The notes under the pieces: generated by a model
Databases searched by the model: none
The model's input: only the letters and a program-made list of their open reading frames with translations
What the model was told of the DNA's origin: nothing
In this document: piece after piece, positions 1-8,654 of the stretch
Layout: each line of letters starts with the position of its first letter
Numbering within the stretch: the first letter of the stretch is position 1
DNA from: Ardenticatenaceae bacterium
GTDB taxonomy: Bacteria > Chloroflexota > Anaerolineae > Promineifilales > Promineifilaceae
NCBI GenBank assembly: GCA_011525915.1
Contig: WYBM01000041.1
Location: forward strand, 1-64,000
DNA: 64,000 bases
Direction of reading: 5' to 3'
Translations under genes and position numbers: made by a program

Positions 1-1072
1 CCAGGTCAGTGCGCAGGGCGGCCTCATCTGGCTCTTTGGAAATAACACCAAAGTCCAGTGAAATGTCTATGGTCTGCTGGTACAAATTTGGGTTCTTCAG
101 GCTCATCATGCCAATGCCATTGGGTGAGGGCCAGATGAGGGCATTGATCTCGTTTAACTGCCAGCGCATGTGCCCTTCGCCCAGTGTAGGGCCGTTGTCC
201 AGCACAATGTTCACACATTCATCAAAGTTATCGCGGCAGAAAATCCAGCCATTAAACGTACCACGCAGAAAACGCACGGCAATGTCTTCGCTGCCATCTT
301 TGGCCAGCCAATCGCCGCGTACAAAGATGTGATCTTGCAGCATGGCTGTCCCTATAGCATTGTAGTCAAATATTTTAAAGTCTTGTGGCTGGTACAGTTC
401 GCCCGTTTCCGGGTTGGTTGCTTCCAACAATTGGGCATATTCGTTATAGATTTCTGCCTGGGCTACGTCAATGTCCCGGTTTAACAGCAAAGACATATCA
501 AACGGCTGGTTCACAATGGTTACCTGATTGGGATCATTCGGTTCAATGCCTGCCTGACGCAAAGCGGCATAGACTTCCCATTCGTTGCCAAAGCCCCAGG
601 TGCCTACCTTCTTACCGGCCCAATCTGATACATGCTCCAGGCCGGAATCAGCCCAGGCCACTTGCAGTGTACCACTGCGTTGGAAGATCTGGGCGATGTT
701 CACCAGGTCAGCACCTTGTTCACGGGAGGCCAACATTTTGGGTACCCAGGCCACACCAAACTCGGCTTCACCGGCGGCCACCACTTGTTGGGGCACAATT
801 TCTACGGCGCCTTCTTTAATGGTCACGTCCAGACATTCGGCTTCGTAGAAGCCTTTTTCTTTGGCGGCGTAGTAGCCGGCAAACTGTGCCTGTGTTACCC
901 ATTGCAGTTGAATGGTGACAGGCGTGAGTTTGGTGCACGTTCCATCGCCTGCTGCCGTGTCGCCCTCGGCTTCTGGACTAGCGGCCGTGTCTGTACCACT
1001 CCCACTGCATGCCACCAGAACCAATACTATGATAATGATCAGAGTCAGGACTTTCCCTTGTAGATGTTTCAT
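1..1072 (-). CDS. ABC transporter substrate-binding lipoprotein, NMT1/THI5 family (3' end outside window)
   Basis: Read on the minus strand from ATG at 1072, five bases after a GGAGGAG ribosome binding site. The frame stays open to the window edge for about 357 residues, so the C-terminus is missing. The N-terminus is a lipoprotein signal (hydrophobic stretch, then LVACSG with the acylated Cys near residue 22), followed by a Ser/Thr/Ala/Glu-rich linker. The mature part opens with VTIQLQWVTQAQFAGYYAAK, the classic start of the NMT1/THI5-like fold that binds pyrimidine precursors, sulfonates or similar small molecules. It should deliver its ligand to the two permeases encoded upstream. The ligand cannot be read from sequence; a hydroxymethylpyrimidine-type or aliphatic sulfonate substrate are both possible. 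Frame and family are secure. Confidence 0.88.
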   Translation of the reverse strand, partial: MKHLQGKVLTLIIIIVLVLVACSGSGTDTAASPEAEGDTAAGDGTCTKLTPVTIQLQWVTQAQFAGYYAAKEKGFYEAECLDVTIKEGAVEIVPQQVVAAGEAEFGVAWVPKMLASREQGADLVNIAQIFQRSGTLQVAWADSGLEHVSDWAGKKVGTWGFGNEWEVYAALRQAGIEPNDPNQVTIVNQPFDMSLLLNRDIDVAQAEIYNEYAQLLEATNPETGELYQPQDFKIFDYNAIGTAMLQDHIFVRGDWLAKDGSEDIAVRFLRGTFNGWIFCRDNFDECVNIVLDNGPTLGEGHMRWQLNEINALIWPSPNGIGMMSLKNPNLYQQTIDISLDFGVISKEPDEAALRTDL

Positions 1073-1206
1073 AATTCTCCTCCATGGTGTGAAACATAAT
1101 ATAAAGTTAGGTCAAGATCATCAGGTTCTCAACAGACCACTAACACCACCTCCTGATTTGTCGGTCATCATTCCTAAGCCATCATTCACTTTCTTTGGAC
1201 TAGTAT

Positions 1207-1288
1207 CAGTTTTCAGTAATCAGTGTACAGTTTTCAGTGTGCAATCTTCAGTGCTGGCCTATCTCTGGGAATGGTCTACTGAAAACTG
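1207..1288. repeat. Intergenic direct and inverted repeat cluster built on CAGTTTTCAGT
   Basis: The 11-mer CAGTTTTCAGT occurs at 1207-1217 and again at 1228-1238. Its exact reverse complement ACTGAAAACTG is at 1278-1288, so either left copy can pair with the right one. It lies in the 257-base gap between the permease and binding-protein genes of the same transporter. It could act as an attenuator or mRNA processing site that raises binding-protein levels, or be a dispersed intergenic repeat. No U-run follows in a way that marks a simple terminator. Confidence 0.5.
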
Positions 1289-1329
1289 ATGACGGACTTC
1301 TGATGACTGGCACTAGGGCTTTGGAACTA

Positions 1330-2205
1330 CTATTCACTGCCCCGCACCGATGGATGCCAGGGAATGGCAAATCTTTCCACGGTAAGGACGATTAAATAGA
1401 GCGTAATGCCTACGAAGCAGGCCACAATGATAGCCGCCCAGGCATTGGCAAAACGAAATTGGGCGGCTTCCTGAGTGATAAAGACACCCAAAGCAGAGCG
1501 ATTGCCGCCAAAATACTCGCTGACAATAGCCCCTATCATGCTTAGTGCCGCGGCCACCTTCAGCGCGTTAAAAATATAAGGCAGGGCATTGGGCACGCGC
1601 AAGCGAAAAAGGATATCAAACTCGCGGGCAGCGTAAGCAGACATCAATTCCAGAGCAGAGGCTTCTACCAGTGTCAGGCCACGTACGGTGTTGATCATCA
1701 CCGGGAAAAAGACGATGACCGCCACAATCGCCATTTTCGAGAAGGGATTGTCCACCCCAAACCAGTTGTTGAGAATGGGGGCGAAGGCCAGGATGGGCAC
1801 GGAGTTGGCGGCGATGGCAAAGGGCATGAGTGCTTCGGTGGCAATGGTCCAGCGGGCAGTGACCAGGGCAACCAGGATGCCCAAACTGCACCCCATGGCA
1901 AAACCGCCCAGGGCTTCTTTGGTGGTGAACCAGCCCAGTCTCAGCAATTGTGCCCAACTGCTGCTGAAAGAGTTGGCGATGGCCGAAGGCGCGGGCAGCA
2001 GAAATTCCTGCACCTGAAAGAGACGTACAAACGCTTCCCAAAGCACCACGGCCGTGACAAAAATGATGAGGGAAGGAAGGTAATAATGGAACCAGCTTTG
2101 TTTTTGGGCCGGGATGACAGCATCTACGCCCGCAGCCATATCACTAAAGCCAGTTTCATCCACTTCGGCGCCGGGTGGTGGCTGCCCTACCAACTTGTCT
2201 GTCAT
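1330..2205 (-). CDS. ABC transporter permease, TauC/SsuC-like (291 aa)
   Basis: Inner-membrane permease of the binding-protein-dependent transporter superfamily. Six or so hydrophobic segments are visible, the first at about residues 43-63. The cytoplasmic coupling loop that docks on the ATPase is recognisable around residues 190-235, with L-R-V-P-N-A-L-P followed by A-L-K-V-A-A-A-L-S-M-I-G-A. Length fits the SsuC/TauC/ThiX family. The start codon overlaps the stop codon of the ATPase gene by four bases (ATGA), so the two are translationally coupled. Together with the lipoprotein, the ATPase and the second permease it forms one importer. The substrate is unknown. Confidence 0.9.
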   Translation of the reverse strand: MTDKLVGQPPPGAEVDETGFSDMAAGVDAVIPAQKQSWFHYYLPSLIIFVTAVVLWEAFVRLFQVQEFLLPAPSAIANSFSSSWAQLLRLGWFTTKEALGGFAMGCSLGILVALVTARWTIATEALMPFAIAANSVPILAFAPILNNWFGVDNPFSKMAIVAVIVFFPVMINTVRGLTLVEASALELMSAYAAREFDILFRLRVPNALPYIFNALKVAAALSMIGAIVSEYFGGNRSALGVFITQEAAQFRFANAWAAIIVACFVGITLYLIVLTVERFAIPWHPSVRGSE

Positions 2206-2984
2206 GGGCTCATCGCCTCCGCGACGCGTAAGGCTTCACGCAACTGATTTACCAGTTCGAAATAGCGGGTGGCCTCACGTGTGGTGATATTCCGGTGACG
2301 CGGCAGGTCAATGTCAATGACTTCAGTAATACTGCCGGGCCGCGCCGACATGACCACGACCTTGGTAGAGAGGAACACCGCTTCGGCAATGCTATGGGTG
2401 ATAAAGATGACGGTTATGTTGGTTCGCTCCCAAATGGTGTGCAGTTCCTGGTTCATGCGCTCGCGGGTCATCTCATCCAATGCCCCAAATGGTTCGTCCA
2501 TAAGCAAGAGTTGTGGTTGCATAACCAGGGCACGCGCAATGGAGACACGCTGCTGCATACCGCCGGACAACTGCCAGGGATGGTGGTTTTCAAAACCGGT
2601 TAGCTCTACCAGTGCTAACATCTCTTTGGCACGCGTTTCCCGTTCAGCTTTGGGGACGTTTTGCAACTCCAGGGGAAGCTGCACGTTTTTAGTAACGGTG
2701 CGCCATTCGTAAAGTGTGGCGGCCTGGAAGATCATGCCGTAATCTTGATCCAACCGGGCCTGGTGAGCGGTTTTACCGTTGACCAACACCCTACCGCCAG
2801 ACGGCGGCGTCAGGTCGCCGACCAGGCGCAGCAGGGTAGATTTGCCGCAGCCAGAAGGCCCAATGATAGAGATAAACTCGCCGGGCAAAATATCCAGGTT
2901 AATATCGCGTAAGGCCAGGACCTGGCTGGCTTCACCCTGATTGAAGATTTTAGTGATATTTTGTAAAGAGACAGTTGGTGCCAT
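2202..2984 (-). CDS. ABC transporter ATP-binding protein, nitrate/sulfonate/taurine type (260 aa)
   Basis: Cytoplasmic ATPase that drives the importer encoded on both sides of it. Visible motifs are Walker A GPSGCGKST at about residues 43-51, the signature LSGGMQQR near 142, Walker B LLLMDEPFGALDE near 162, and a switch His in VIFITHSIAEA. The sequence pattern is that of the SsuB/TauB/NrtD group. It sits 69 bases downstream of one permease gene and overlaps the next by four bases. The 69-base gap contains an 8-bp inverted repeat (3003-3010 with 3033-3040). Family assignment is secure; the substrate is not. Confidence 0.93.
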   Translation of the reverse strand: MAPTVSLQNITKIFNQGEASQVLALRDINLDILPGEFISIIGPSGCGKSTLLRLVGDLTPPSGGRVLVNGKTAHQARLDQDYGMIFQAATLYEWRTVTKNVQLPLELQNVPKAERETRAKEMLALVELTGFENHHPWQLSGGMQQRVSIARALVMQPQLLLMDEPFGALDEMTRERMNQELHTIWERTNITVIFITHSIAEAVFLSTKVVVMSARPGSITEVIDIDLPRHRNITTREATRYFELVNQLREALRVAEAMSP

Positions 2985-3053
2985 AGGGTAATTGGGACAT
3001 TGAAGATGAGAGATGAACGAGTGCGTCCATGGCTCATCTTTGATCGCTAATTT

Positions 3054-3986
3054 TTAATCCGTTTTTCTACGATTTCGCAGCACCACGTATTCGGTAAAGG
3101 AAACCAGCAGATAAAAAAGGATGCCTACAAGGGCAGTAATGATAATGGTGGCCCAGAGGCGTTCGGGGCCGGAGATATAGTAGGAATTGAAGTTAAGAAT
3201 GGCCCCACCCAGGCCACCACGGATGCCAGAGGGCAGTTCACCAATGATGGCACCAACAACACTGGCGGTGGCTGAAATTTTAAGGGCTGTAAAGATGAGG
3301 GGGAGGGCCGCCGGAAAGCGCAGCTTCCACAGGATGGTCCAGGTGGAGGCGGCATAGGTTTGCATCAACTCCACGGCCGTGGCCTCTACTGAGGACAGCC
3401 CCCGCAACGTGTTAATGGTCACCGGGAAAAAGGTAAGATAAGCGGCAATAATGGCCACACTCAGCCAACCCGCTTGCAGCCAGATGACAACCATAGGGGC
3501 AATGGCCAGGATGGGCACAGTTTGGGAAGCGACCACGTAAGGCATAAAGCCGCGTTCCAGCATAGGTGAGTGGGCGAAGATGGCCCCCAGGACAAACCCC
3601 AGCAGCCCGCCAAAGATAAACCCCAGCAGCGCCTCGCGGAACGTAAAAAAGGCCGCGTTGGCCAACACCTGAATAAGCTTTGGCCCATTGCGGCGCGATT
3701 CATTCCCGAAAGCATCCAGGATTTTCCACAGGTGGGGCAGATTCAGGTCTGAGGCGATCTTAAAACGGAAGGGAGGGTTGTGTGCCAGACCCAGGGGGTT
3801 GTTTTCTGGCCGCCAGGGGTCACCACCAATGAATTTAAGGCTTTCCCAGGCCAGTGCCAGCAGCAGCAAGATAGCAACCAGGGAGATGGTTTGCCGGGCA
3901 AAGCGCGAACGCCCCGCCCACCAGCGGCGGAAAGAACGCTGTGGTTGGGGTTTGTTTGTCTGGAGCATTGTCAATGAGTTTGACAT
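3054..3986 (-). CDS. ABC transporter permease, TauC/SsuC-like, second subunit (310 aa)
   Basis: Second permease of the importer and the first gene of the minus-strand operon. It shares the family fold with the permease at 1330-2205, including the coupling loop with L-R-F-P-A-A-L-P-L-I-F and A-L-K-I-S-A-T-A-S-V-V-G-A. The two are diverged rather than recent duplicates, so the channel is probably a heterodimer. The frame is open back to 4049, but I start at the ATG at 3986, because a good sigma-70-type promoter (3998-4025) lies just upstream and would put the transcript start about five bases before this ATG. Another ATG at 3968 is possible. Neither has a convincing Shine-Dalgarno sequence. Confidence 0.87.
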   Translation of the reverse strand: MSNSLTMLQTNKPQPQRSFRRWWAGRSRFARQTISLVAILLLLALAWESLKFIGGDPWRPENNPLGLAHNPPFRFKIASDLNLPHLWKILDAFGNESRRNGPKLIQVLANAAFFTFREALLGFIFGGLLGFVLGAIFAHSPMLERGFMPYVVASQTVPILAIAPMVVIWLQAGWLSVAIIAAYLTFFPVTINTLRGLSSVEATAVELMQTYAASTWTILWKLRFPAALPLIFTALKISATASVVGAIIGELPSGIRGGLGGAILNFNSYYISGPERLWATIIITALVGILFYLLVSFTEYVVLRNRRKTD

Positions 3987-3997
3987 ATGTACCCGGT

Positions 3998-4025
3998 ATT
4001 GTAGCCGAACTATCCAGAGGTTCAA
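3998..4025 (-). promoter_or_regulatory. Predicted sigma-70-type promoter of the ABC importer operon
   Basis: On the minus strand the -35 hexamer TTGAAC (4020-4025) and the -10 hexamer TACAAT (3998-4003) are separated by 16 bases. Transcription would begin near 3991, only about five bases before the ATG at 3986, giving an almost leaderless mRNA. This is the main reason to reject the upstream in-frame start at 4049. Confidence 0.5.
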
Positions 4026-4093
4026 AGCCCGTGAGTGGGAAGACCCCAAAATAAAACAGGGGTTGGACGAAAAACAGGCTTTTACATAGAATA

Positions 4094-5353
4094 ATGTTGG
4101 TGAGCGTTCATTGGAAGTTTATCTATTCTTGCCTGACAGGGATATTATTCTGTTCTCTTACCGGGGCTGCCTGGTGGCCGGCCGCGGCCCAACCGGACAA
4201 TGGCACTCAATTTTGCCTACCATTGGCCCCGCCTGCCGGCACCATCATCACCATCTCAGACGAAGCTACATTACGCGATCAGGCGTATAATGCCGTGCCA
4301 GGCACAACCCTCCTCGTCCAACCAGGCACATACCAACTGCAGAGTTTCATTCACATCATCAACGCCGGCATCACGCTGCGCGGGTCGACCGGCAGCCGTG
4401 GTGATGTCATCCTCGATTTCGGGGGCATGGTGGGTGGGCATTTTGGCATTCTGGTGGATGCAGACGATGTAACCATTGCCGACCTGACCATTCAAAACGC
4501 CAACGATCATGGTGTATCTATCCAGGGCAAAGATCGGCCCATGCTCTACAATCTTCATATCCGCGATATTGGTGACCAGTTGGTTAAAGTTAACCCCGCC
4601 GGCAACGGCAGCGAAGATGGCCTGCTGGCCTGCTCCCGGCTGGAATACACAACTACTGCTCCTGACGAATATACTAACGGGATCAGCGCCCACAACGCCC
4701 ACCGCTGGGTGGTGCGAGATAATGAATGGGCCCGCATTCGCACACCGGGGAACAGCGCCGTGCCTACCATTCTCTTCTGGTCAGCTTCTTCCGACACGAT
4801 TGTGGAACGTAACCTGCTGGTAGATTGTTACCAGGGCATTTCCTTTGGCAATGCCAGCCATGGGGCCGGTGACCACATTGGCGGGATTGTGCGTAATAAC
4901 ATCATTTATGCCAGCCAGCCGCACGATGTGGTGGTGGAAATGGTTCATGCCACGGGTTGGTTGGTGGCCCATAATACGGCCCTGCTGCTTGACCCGGCCC
5001 CCGGCCTGACCTGGGGGATGGAAGCTCGCTTCGACGATAGTGCGGGTACGTTTGCCTACAACTTAACCAACATGCCTATTTGGGCGGACCGCAACGGCGC
5101 CCAAGGAACACTGACTGGTAACCTCACCAGTGCCCAGAATGACTGGTTTATCAACGCCGCAGCGGGTGATCTCCATCTTTCAGCCACGGCCACGGCCGTT
5201 ATTGATCAGGCTGCCCCGCTAACGGCCGTCACCACTGACTTTGATGGCGATCTGCGCCCGGCTGGCCTGGCGCCAGACATCGGCGCTGATGAATATACCG
5301 GGGCTGTATTCGAGCCAACCGCGTGGGTTTATTTACCTCTGGTAACCAGGTAA
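4094..5353 (+). CDS. Secreted right-handed parallel beta-helix protein (419 aa)
   Basis: An N-terminal signal peptide of about 32 residues (ending ...WWPAAAQ) is followed by a parallel beta-helix. The first strand region reads VPGTTLLVQPGTY and later coils carry N-containing turns such as NANDHGVSI and VRNNIIYASQ. Such proteins bind or cleave polysaccharides, but no clear catalytic triad can be assigned. Near the C-terminus comes DIGADEY, frequent at the end of beta-helix proteins, and the last residues read VYLPLVTR. That terminal YLPLV motif recurs in two other secreted proteins of this window. The gene is transcribed divergently from the ABC importer. No strong ribosome binding site precedes the ATG, so the start is moderately certain. 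Confidence 0.8.
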   Translation: MLVSVHWKFIYSCLTGILFCSLTGAAWWPAAAQPDNGTQFCLPLAPPAGTIITISDEATLRDQAYNAVPGTTLLVQPGTYQLQSFIHIINAGITLRGSTGSRGDVILDFGGMVGGHFGILVDADDVTIADLTIQNANDHGVSIQGKDRPMLYNLHIRDIGDQLVKVNPAGNGSEDGLLACSRLEYTTTAPDEYTNGISAHNAHRWVVRDNEWARIRTPGNSAVPTILFWSASSDTIVERNLLVDCYQGISFGNASHGAGDHIGGIVRNNIIYASQPHDVVVEMVHATGWLVAHNTALLLDPAPGLTWGMEARFDDSAGTFAYNLTNMPIWADRNGAQGTLTGNLTSAQNDWFINAAAGDLHLSATATAVIDQAAPLTAVTTDFDGDLRPAGLAPDIGADEYTGAVFEPTAWVYLPLVTR

Positions 5354-5466
5354 GGTACTCGGCAGCAATCATTCAAAAATAAAATCGCTTTAGGTGTTGT
5401 CGATTCCTGAGGGAAACCGCACAAATCTATGGTGCTGGATTTGCGAAAACTTTTTGCGGTTTACCA
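5351..5466. repeat. 116-bp intergenic element, copy 1 of 2
   Basis: Aligns without gaps to 23368-23483, with about 20 mismatches in 116 bases (83% identity). Two inverted repeats are conserved: an upstream arm TCGGCA with TGTCGA (one G-U pair here, fully complementary in copy 2) and a downstream stem AAACCGCA with TGCGGTTT. It begins just inside the stop codon of the beta-helix gene and ends 49 bases before the phosphatase ATG. It could be a structured RNA leader or a small mobile repeat. Confidence 0.7.
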
Positions 5467-5515
5467 TACCTGGCGGTCGGTTGTAAAAACGGTGGTTCAT
5501 CTCAAAGGAATCAAT

Positions 5516-6298
5516 ATGAAATTAGAGAGGGTATTAACCACGGCCGTGGCCATTGCCCGCGAAGCGGGCGCTTTGCTGCGAGAAGGGTTTGGCCAGGAAA
5601 AAGAGGTGGCGGCCAAAAGTTCAGCGGTGGATTGGGTGACGCAGTTTGACCAGGCAGCGGAAGCGCTGATTATGGCCCGACTACAGGCGGCCTTTCCGGG
5701 CCATACATTGGTGGGAGAGGAAGGGGGAACACGGGCGGGTGACGGTCGTTATACCTGGTATATTGACCCGTTGGATGGCACTACTAATTTTGCCCATGGT
5801 TTTCCGGTGTTCTGTGTGTCGATGGCCCTGTACCAGGGCACACGGCCGTTGGTCGGCGTGATTTATGACCCCCTGCGGGAGGAATGTTTTACGGCCGTGA
5901 CGGGGCAGGGCGCGTATTTAAACGGCACACGGCCGTTGCACGTCAGCCAGGCTAACACCCTACTGCACAGCCTGCTGGCGACTGGCTTCCCTTATGACCG
6001 GCACACCAGCGACCATGATAACCTGGCACAGTTGGCCTTGTTCTTGAAGCGCGTGCATGGCATTCGCCGCGCCGGGGCAGCGGCACTGGACATGGCGTAT
6101 GTGGCCGCCGGCCGGCTGGATGGGTATTGGGAATACAAACTTAACAGTTATGACGTGGCCGCAGGCCTCTTGTTGGTGCAGGCGGCCGGCGGCACGGTGA
6201 CGGATATGCAAGGCAGCCCGCCGCTGATCGCCCCACACATGGCCCTGGTGGCCAGCAACGGCCGTATCCACGAACAGATGTTGACGGTACTGTCCTAA
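5516..6298 (+). CDS. suhB: Inositol monophosphatase family phosphatase (260 aa)
   Basis: Metal-dependent phosphatase of the inositol monophosphatase superfamily. The metal-site motifs are present: Glu68-Glu69 in VGEEGG, WYIDPLDGTTNFAHG with Asp84 and Asp87, and the C-terminal SYDVAAG. Likely substrates are inositol phosphates or similar sugar phosphates; a 3'-phosphoadenosine 5'-phosphate phosphatase role would also suit a locus with sulfotransferases, but cannot be shown. The frame is open back to 5429, inside the 116-bp repeat. I start at 5516 because AAAGGAA precedes that ATG by five bases and the protein then begins like other family members. The gene symbol reflects family resemblance only. 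Confidence 0.88.
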   Translation: MKLERVLTTAVAIAREAGALLREGFGQEKEVAAKSSAVDWVTQFDQAAEALIMARLQAAFPGHTLVGEEGGTRAGDGRYTWYIDPLDGTTNFAHGFPVFCVSMALYQGTRPLVGVIYDPLREECFTAVTGQGAYLNGTRPLHVSQANTLLHSLLATGFPYDRHTSDHDNLAQLALFLKRVHGIRRAGAAALDMAYVAAGRLDGYWEYKLNSYDVAAGLLLVQAAGGTVTDMQGSPPLIAPHMALVASNGRIHEQMLTVLS

Positions 6299-6437
6299 GT
6301 TTGCCCATAAGCATTTCACCTGCTACGCTATGGTTACGTCCGGGGCCGGTTGGTCCTGGCCTATTGTTCACTTAATACGCGTCGTAAGACGTTACACGAA
6401 TAATCGAACCTGAAAATTCTGAACGTTTTGAGGTTTT

Positions 6438-7175
6438 GTGGTTTCAGCAGTTGATGGTATCAAACTATATCTCAGCCGGCAGGCCAGCAGTTTCGGCCGT
6501 TACCTGTTAGAACAAACCCTTTATCTGCTCATCGGCTGGGTACCCACCATCGTCGGTATTGGGCTGCGGGGGGTGCTGTACCGTCTCATCTTAAACATGC
6601 ATGGGCAGGCCGCCATTGAACATGGGGTGCGCCTGCGTTTTGCCGACCACATTACGCTGGGCCGCGGTGTCTACCTGGACCAGCACACCTATTTACATGC
6701 CTGCCCCCACGGCATTACCATCGGCGATGAAACCATCATTATGCACGGCGCCATCTTGCACGTTTATAATTTCCGTGACCTGCCCCACGCAGGTATCACC
6801 ATTGGCAAGAACAGCCTGGTGGGTGAATACTCGGTGATTCGTGGCCAGGGGGGTGTGACCATTGGTGACCGGGTATATACCTCGCCGTTTACCCAGATTA
6901 TTGCTGTCAACCACGTCTTTGATGATCGGGCACGGCCGTTTGTAGACCAGGGCATTACGGCAGAAGGTATTATTATTGAAGACGACGTCTGGTTGGGTGC
7001 CGGCGCCGTGATTACCGATGGTGTGCGGGTGGGCAAAGGGGCTGTGGTGGCGGCCGGTGCCGTTGTTACCAAAGACGTGCCGCCTCACACTGTGGTCGGC
7101 GGCGTCCCCGCTAAAGTTATCAAAGAGATTGATGGGCAACCAACCCATGCAAACCGAAAAATTTATCATGTATAG
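6438..7175 (+). CDS. Left-handed beta-helix (hexapeptide repeat) O-acyltransferase (245 aa)
   Basis: Starts at a GTG four bases after a GAGG ribosome binding site. The first 60 residues include a hydrophobic stretch near 27-50 that may associate with the membrane. From about residue 60 the chain shows the [LIV]-G-x4 hexapeptide pattern (for example VTIGDRVY and VWLGAGAVI), ending in [13 protein letters not shown], which is the standard C-terminus of the WcaF/NodL/LpxA-like acetyltransferases. These transfer acetyl or other acyl groups from CoA to a sugar. Flanking glycosyltransferase and ligase genes suggest a role in modifying a glycan precursor. The acceptor is unknown. Confidence 0.87.
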   Translation: MVSAVDGIKLYLSRQASSFGRYLLEQTLYLLIGWVPTIVGIGLRGVLYRLILNMHGQAAIEHGVRLRFADHITLGRGVYLDQHTYLHACPHGITIGDETIIMHGAILHVYNFRDLPHAGITIGKNSLVGEYSVIRGQGGVTIGDRVYTSPFTQIIAVNHVFDDRARPFVDQGITAEGIIIEDDVWLGAGAVITDGVRVGKGAVVAAGAVVTKDVPPHTVVGGVPAKVIKEIDGQPTHANRKIYHV

Positions 7176-7193
7176 GTGATTGGAACATAGAGA

Positions 7194-7223
7194 TTGGAGA
7201 TTACCCAGCCTCCAAATCTCCAA
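7194..7223. repeat. Intergenic hairpin, TTGGAGATT stem
   Basis: TTGGAGATT (7194-7202) pairs exactly with AATCTCCAA (7215-7223) across a 12-base loop. It lies between the acyltransferase and the glycosyltransferase genes and resembles the hairpin at 30487-30517. It overlaps an in-frame ATG at 7194, another reason to place the next gene's start further downstream. Confidence 0.5.
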
Positions 7224-7259
7224 CCGCCAATCCTTAATCCTAACCCTCAGGTAAGAAAT

Positions 7260-8465
7260 ATGACCACACTCTCAGTTGTAATCCCCGCATATAATGAAGA
7301 AGGCAGCATTGCCGAAATTGCCCACCGGGTGCTGGCCGTACGCGACGCGCTCAAAGAAGTAGGCGTCGATGGCCTGGAACTACTGGTGGTGGATGATGGC
7401 TCCAAAGACCGTACGGTGGAGATCGCCAGCAGCATTCAAGGCGTGACCATCATCCAGCACCCACATAACAAAGGGTACGGTGGTGCCTTAAAGACGGGCT
7501 TCAGCCAGGCAACGGGCGAGCTGATTGCCTTTTTAGATGCCGATGGTACCTATCCACCGGAGTACTTTCCACAGTTGTGCCAGGCAACGCTGAACGGCGC
7601 TGATCTGGTCGTTGGCTCCCGGCGCGGCGGCGCTGAAAGCCATATGCCACCCATGCGCAAGCTGGGTAACTTCATCTGGTCTAACTTGCTGTCTATTTTG
7701 GGCAACCAGCGTGTGCAAGACCCGGCCAGCGGCATGCGTGTGTTTAAGCGTGAAATTCTAGACCAGGTGTATCCCCTGCCAGATGGCTTGAACCTGACGC
7801 CGGTAATGAGCACCCGGGCCATTCACGAAGGCATCAAAGTAAGAGAGATTCCCATTCCCTACAGCGAGCGCGTTGGCCGTTCCAAGCTGAGCGTGGTACA
7901 TGATGGGTCACTGTTTTTGCAGTCCATTGTCTGGACGGCGCTGACCTATAACCCGGTGCGGTTACTGGGGCTGATTGGTGTGGCCCTGGTGGGGTTATCC
8001 CTATTGATTGTGGCCGGGTTGGTGGTGGCCCGCGTAAGCGGCATTACGTCGTTGGGGGCGTGGGGGGTTACGGCCATTTATACGGCTTTGGTAGCGGCCG
8101 TTAGCGGCGTCAGCATTTTTGCCCTGGGTGTTACCTTTAATTATATGGTATCCATTTTCCACAAGAAGCCCATGCGCCAGGGATTGTTTAAGAAGCCGGT
8201 GTTTAAGAAGCCGTTGAACCGCCACTTTGGGTGGATGGGCGTGGTGGGGTTAGTTGTCGGGCTGGTGGTGGGCAGTGTCGGCCTGCTTTTGACGGCCAAT
8301 GGTGGTTGGCCCCTGGAGCGCCTGTGGTTCTACCTGCTCTTCAGCGCGATGGCGATTCTAGTGGGGATGCAGCTGCTCATTTATTGGATTTTGTTGGAGG
8401 TGTTGGAAGAACTAAGCAAACGTGAAGCAGATGTGGCCCGCGATATGCAAGGATATGGCCCGTAG
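7260..8465 (+). CDS. Family 2 glycosyltransferase with C-terminal membrane domain (401 aa)
   Basis: The N-terminal 230 residues are a GT-A glycosyltransferase of the dolichyl/polyprenyl-phosphate sugar synthase type, with SVVIPAYNEE at the start, VVDDGSKD (Asp45-Asp46) and the metal-binding DAD at residues 93-95 followed by GTYPP. The C-terminal part has about four transmembrane helices, the first near residues 243-267. Such enzymes move a sugar from a nucleotide to a membrane lipid carrier or act inside a glycan assembly pathway. The frame opens at 7194, but that codon lies in a hairpin; the ATG at 7260 starts the conserved domain directly. The ribosome binding site is weak. Confidence 0.88.
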   Translation: MTTLSVVIPAYNEEGSIAEIAHRVLAVRDALKEVGVDGLELLVVDDGSKDRTVEIASSIQGVTIIQHPHNKGYGGALKTGFSQATGELIAFLDADGTYPPEYFPQLCQATLNGADLVVGSRRGGAESHMPPMRKLGNFIWSNLLSILGNQRVQDPASGMRVFKREILDQVYPLPDGLNLTPVMSTRAIHEGIKVREIPIPYSERVGRSKLSVVHDGSLFLQSIVWTALTYNPVRLLGLIGVALVGLSLLIVAGLVVARVSGITSLGAWGVTAIYTALVAAVSGVSIFALGVTFNYMVSIFHKKPMRQGLFKKPVFKKPLNRHFGWMGVVGLVVGLVVGSVGLLLTANGGWPLERLWFYLLFSAMAILVGMQLLIYWILLEVLEELSKREADVARDMQGYGP

Positions 8466-8588
8466 GGGAGTCCTTTCTCTTGATGGACTGGACTTTGGCG
8501 GGTTGCCGTGGCCCAGGCCACCATGCGCTACGATCCAGAGAATTGTTTAAATTTACCAGGCTCCCATGCGGACCTGATTCAGAAATGG

Positions 8589-8620
8589 ACCGGAACACAA
8601 TTATGTTCCGGTCTTTTTTT
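8589..8620 (+). terminator. Rho-independent terminator
   Basis: A perfect 9-bp stem ACCGGAACA / TGTTCCGGT (8589-8597 with 8604-8612) with a 6-base loop is followed by C and seven T residues. It lies 124 bases after the glycosyltransferase stop codon and ends the transcript before the O-antigen-ligase-like gene. Confidence 0.88.
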
Positions 8621-8654
8621 GCGTTAAAATCGACAGCGGGTATGGTACTATAAA

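Noticed and set aside
9..332. Several plus-strand open frames between 1 and 1300
   Set aside because: They lie opposite the binding-protein gene, whose lipoprotein signal, ribosome binding site and family motifs are clear.
8646..8651. TACTAT as promoter -10 for the ligase-TPR gene
   Set aside because: It ends only three bases before the ATG at 8655, so the RNA would start inside the gene, and the -35 is poor.
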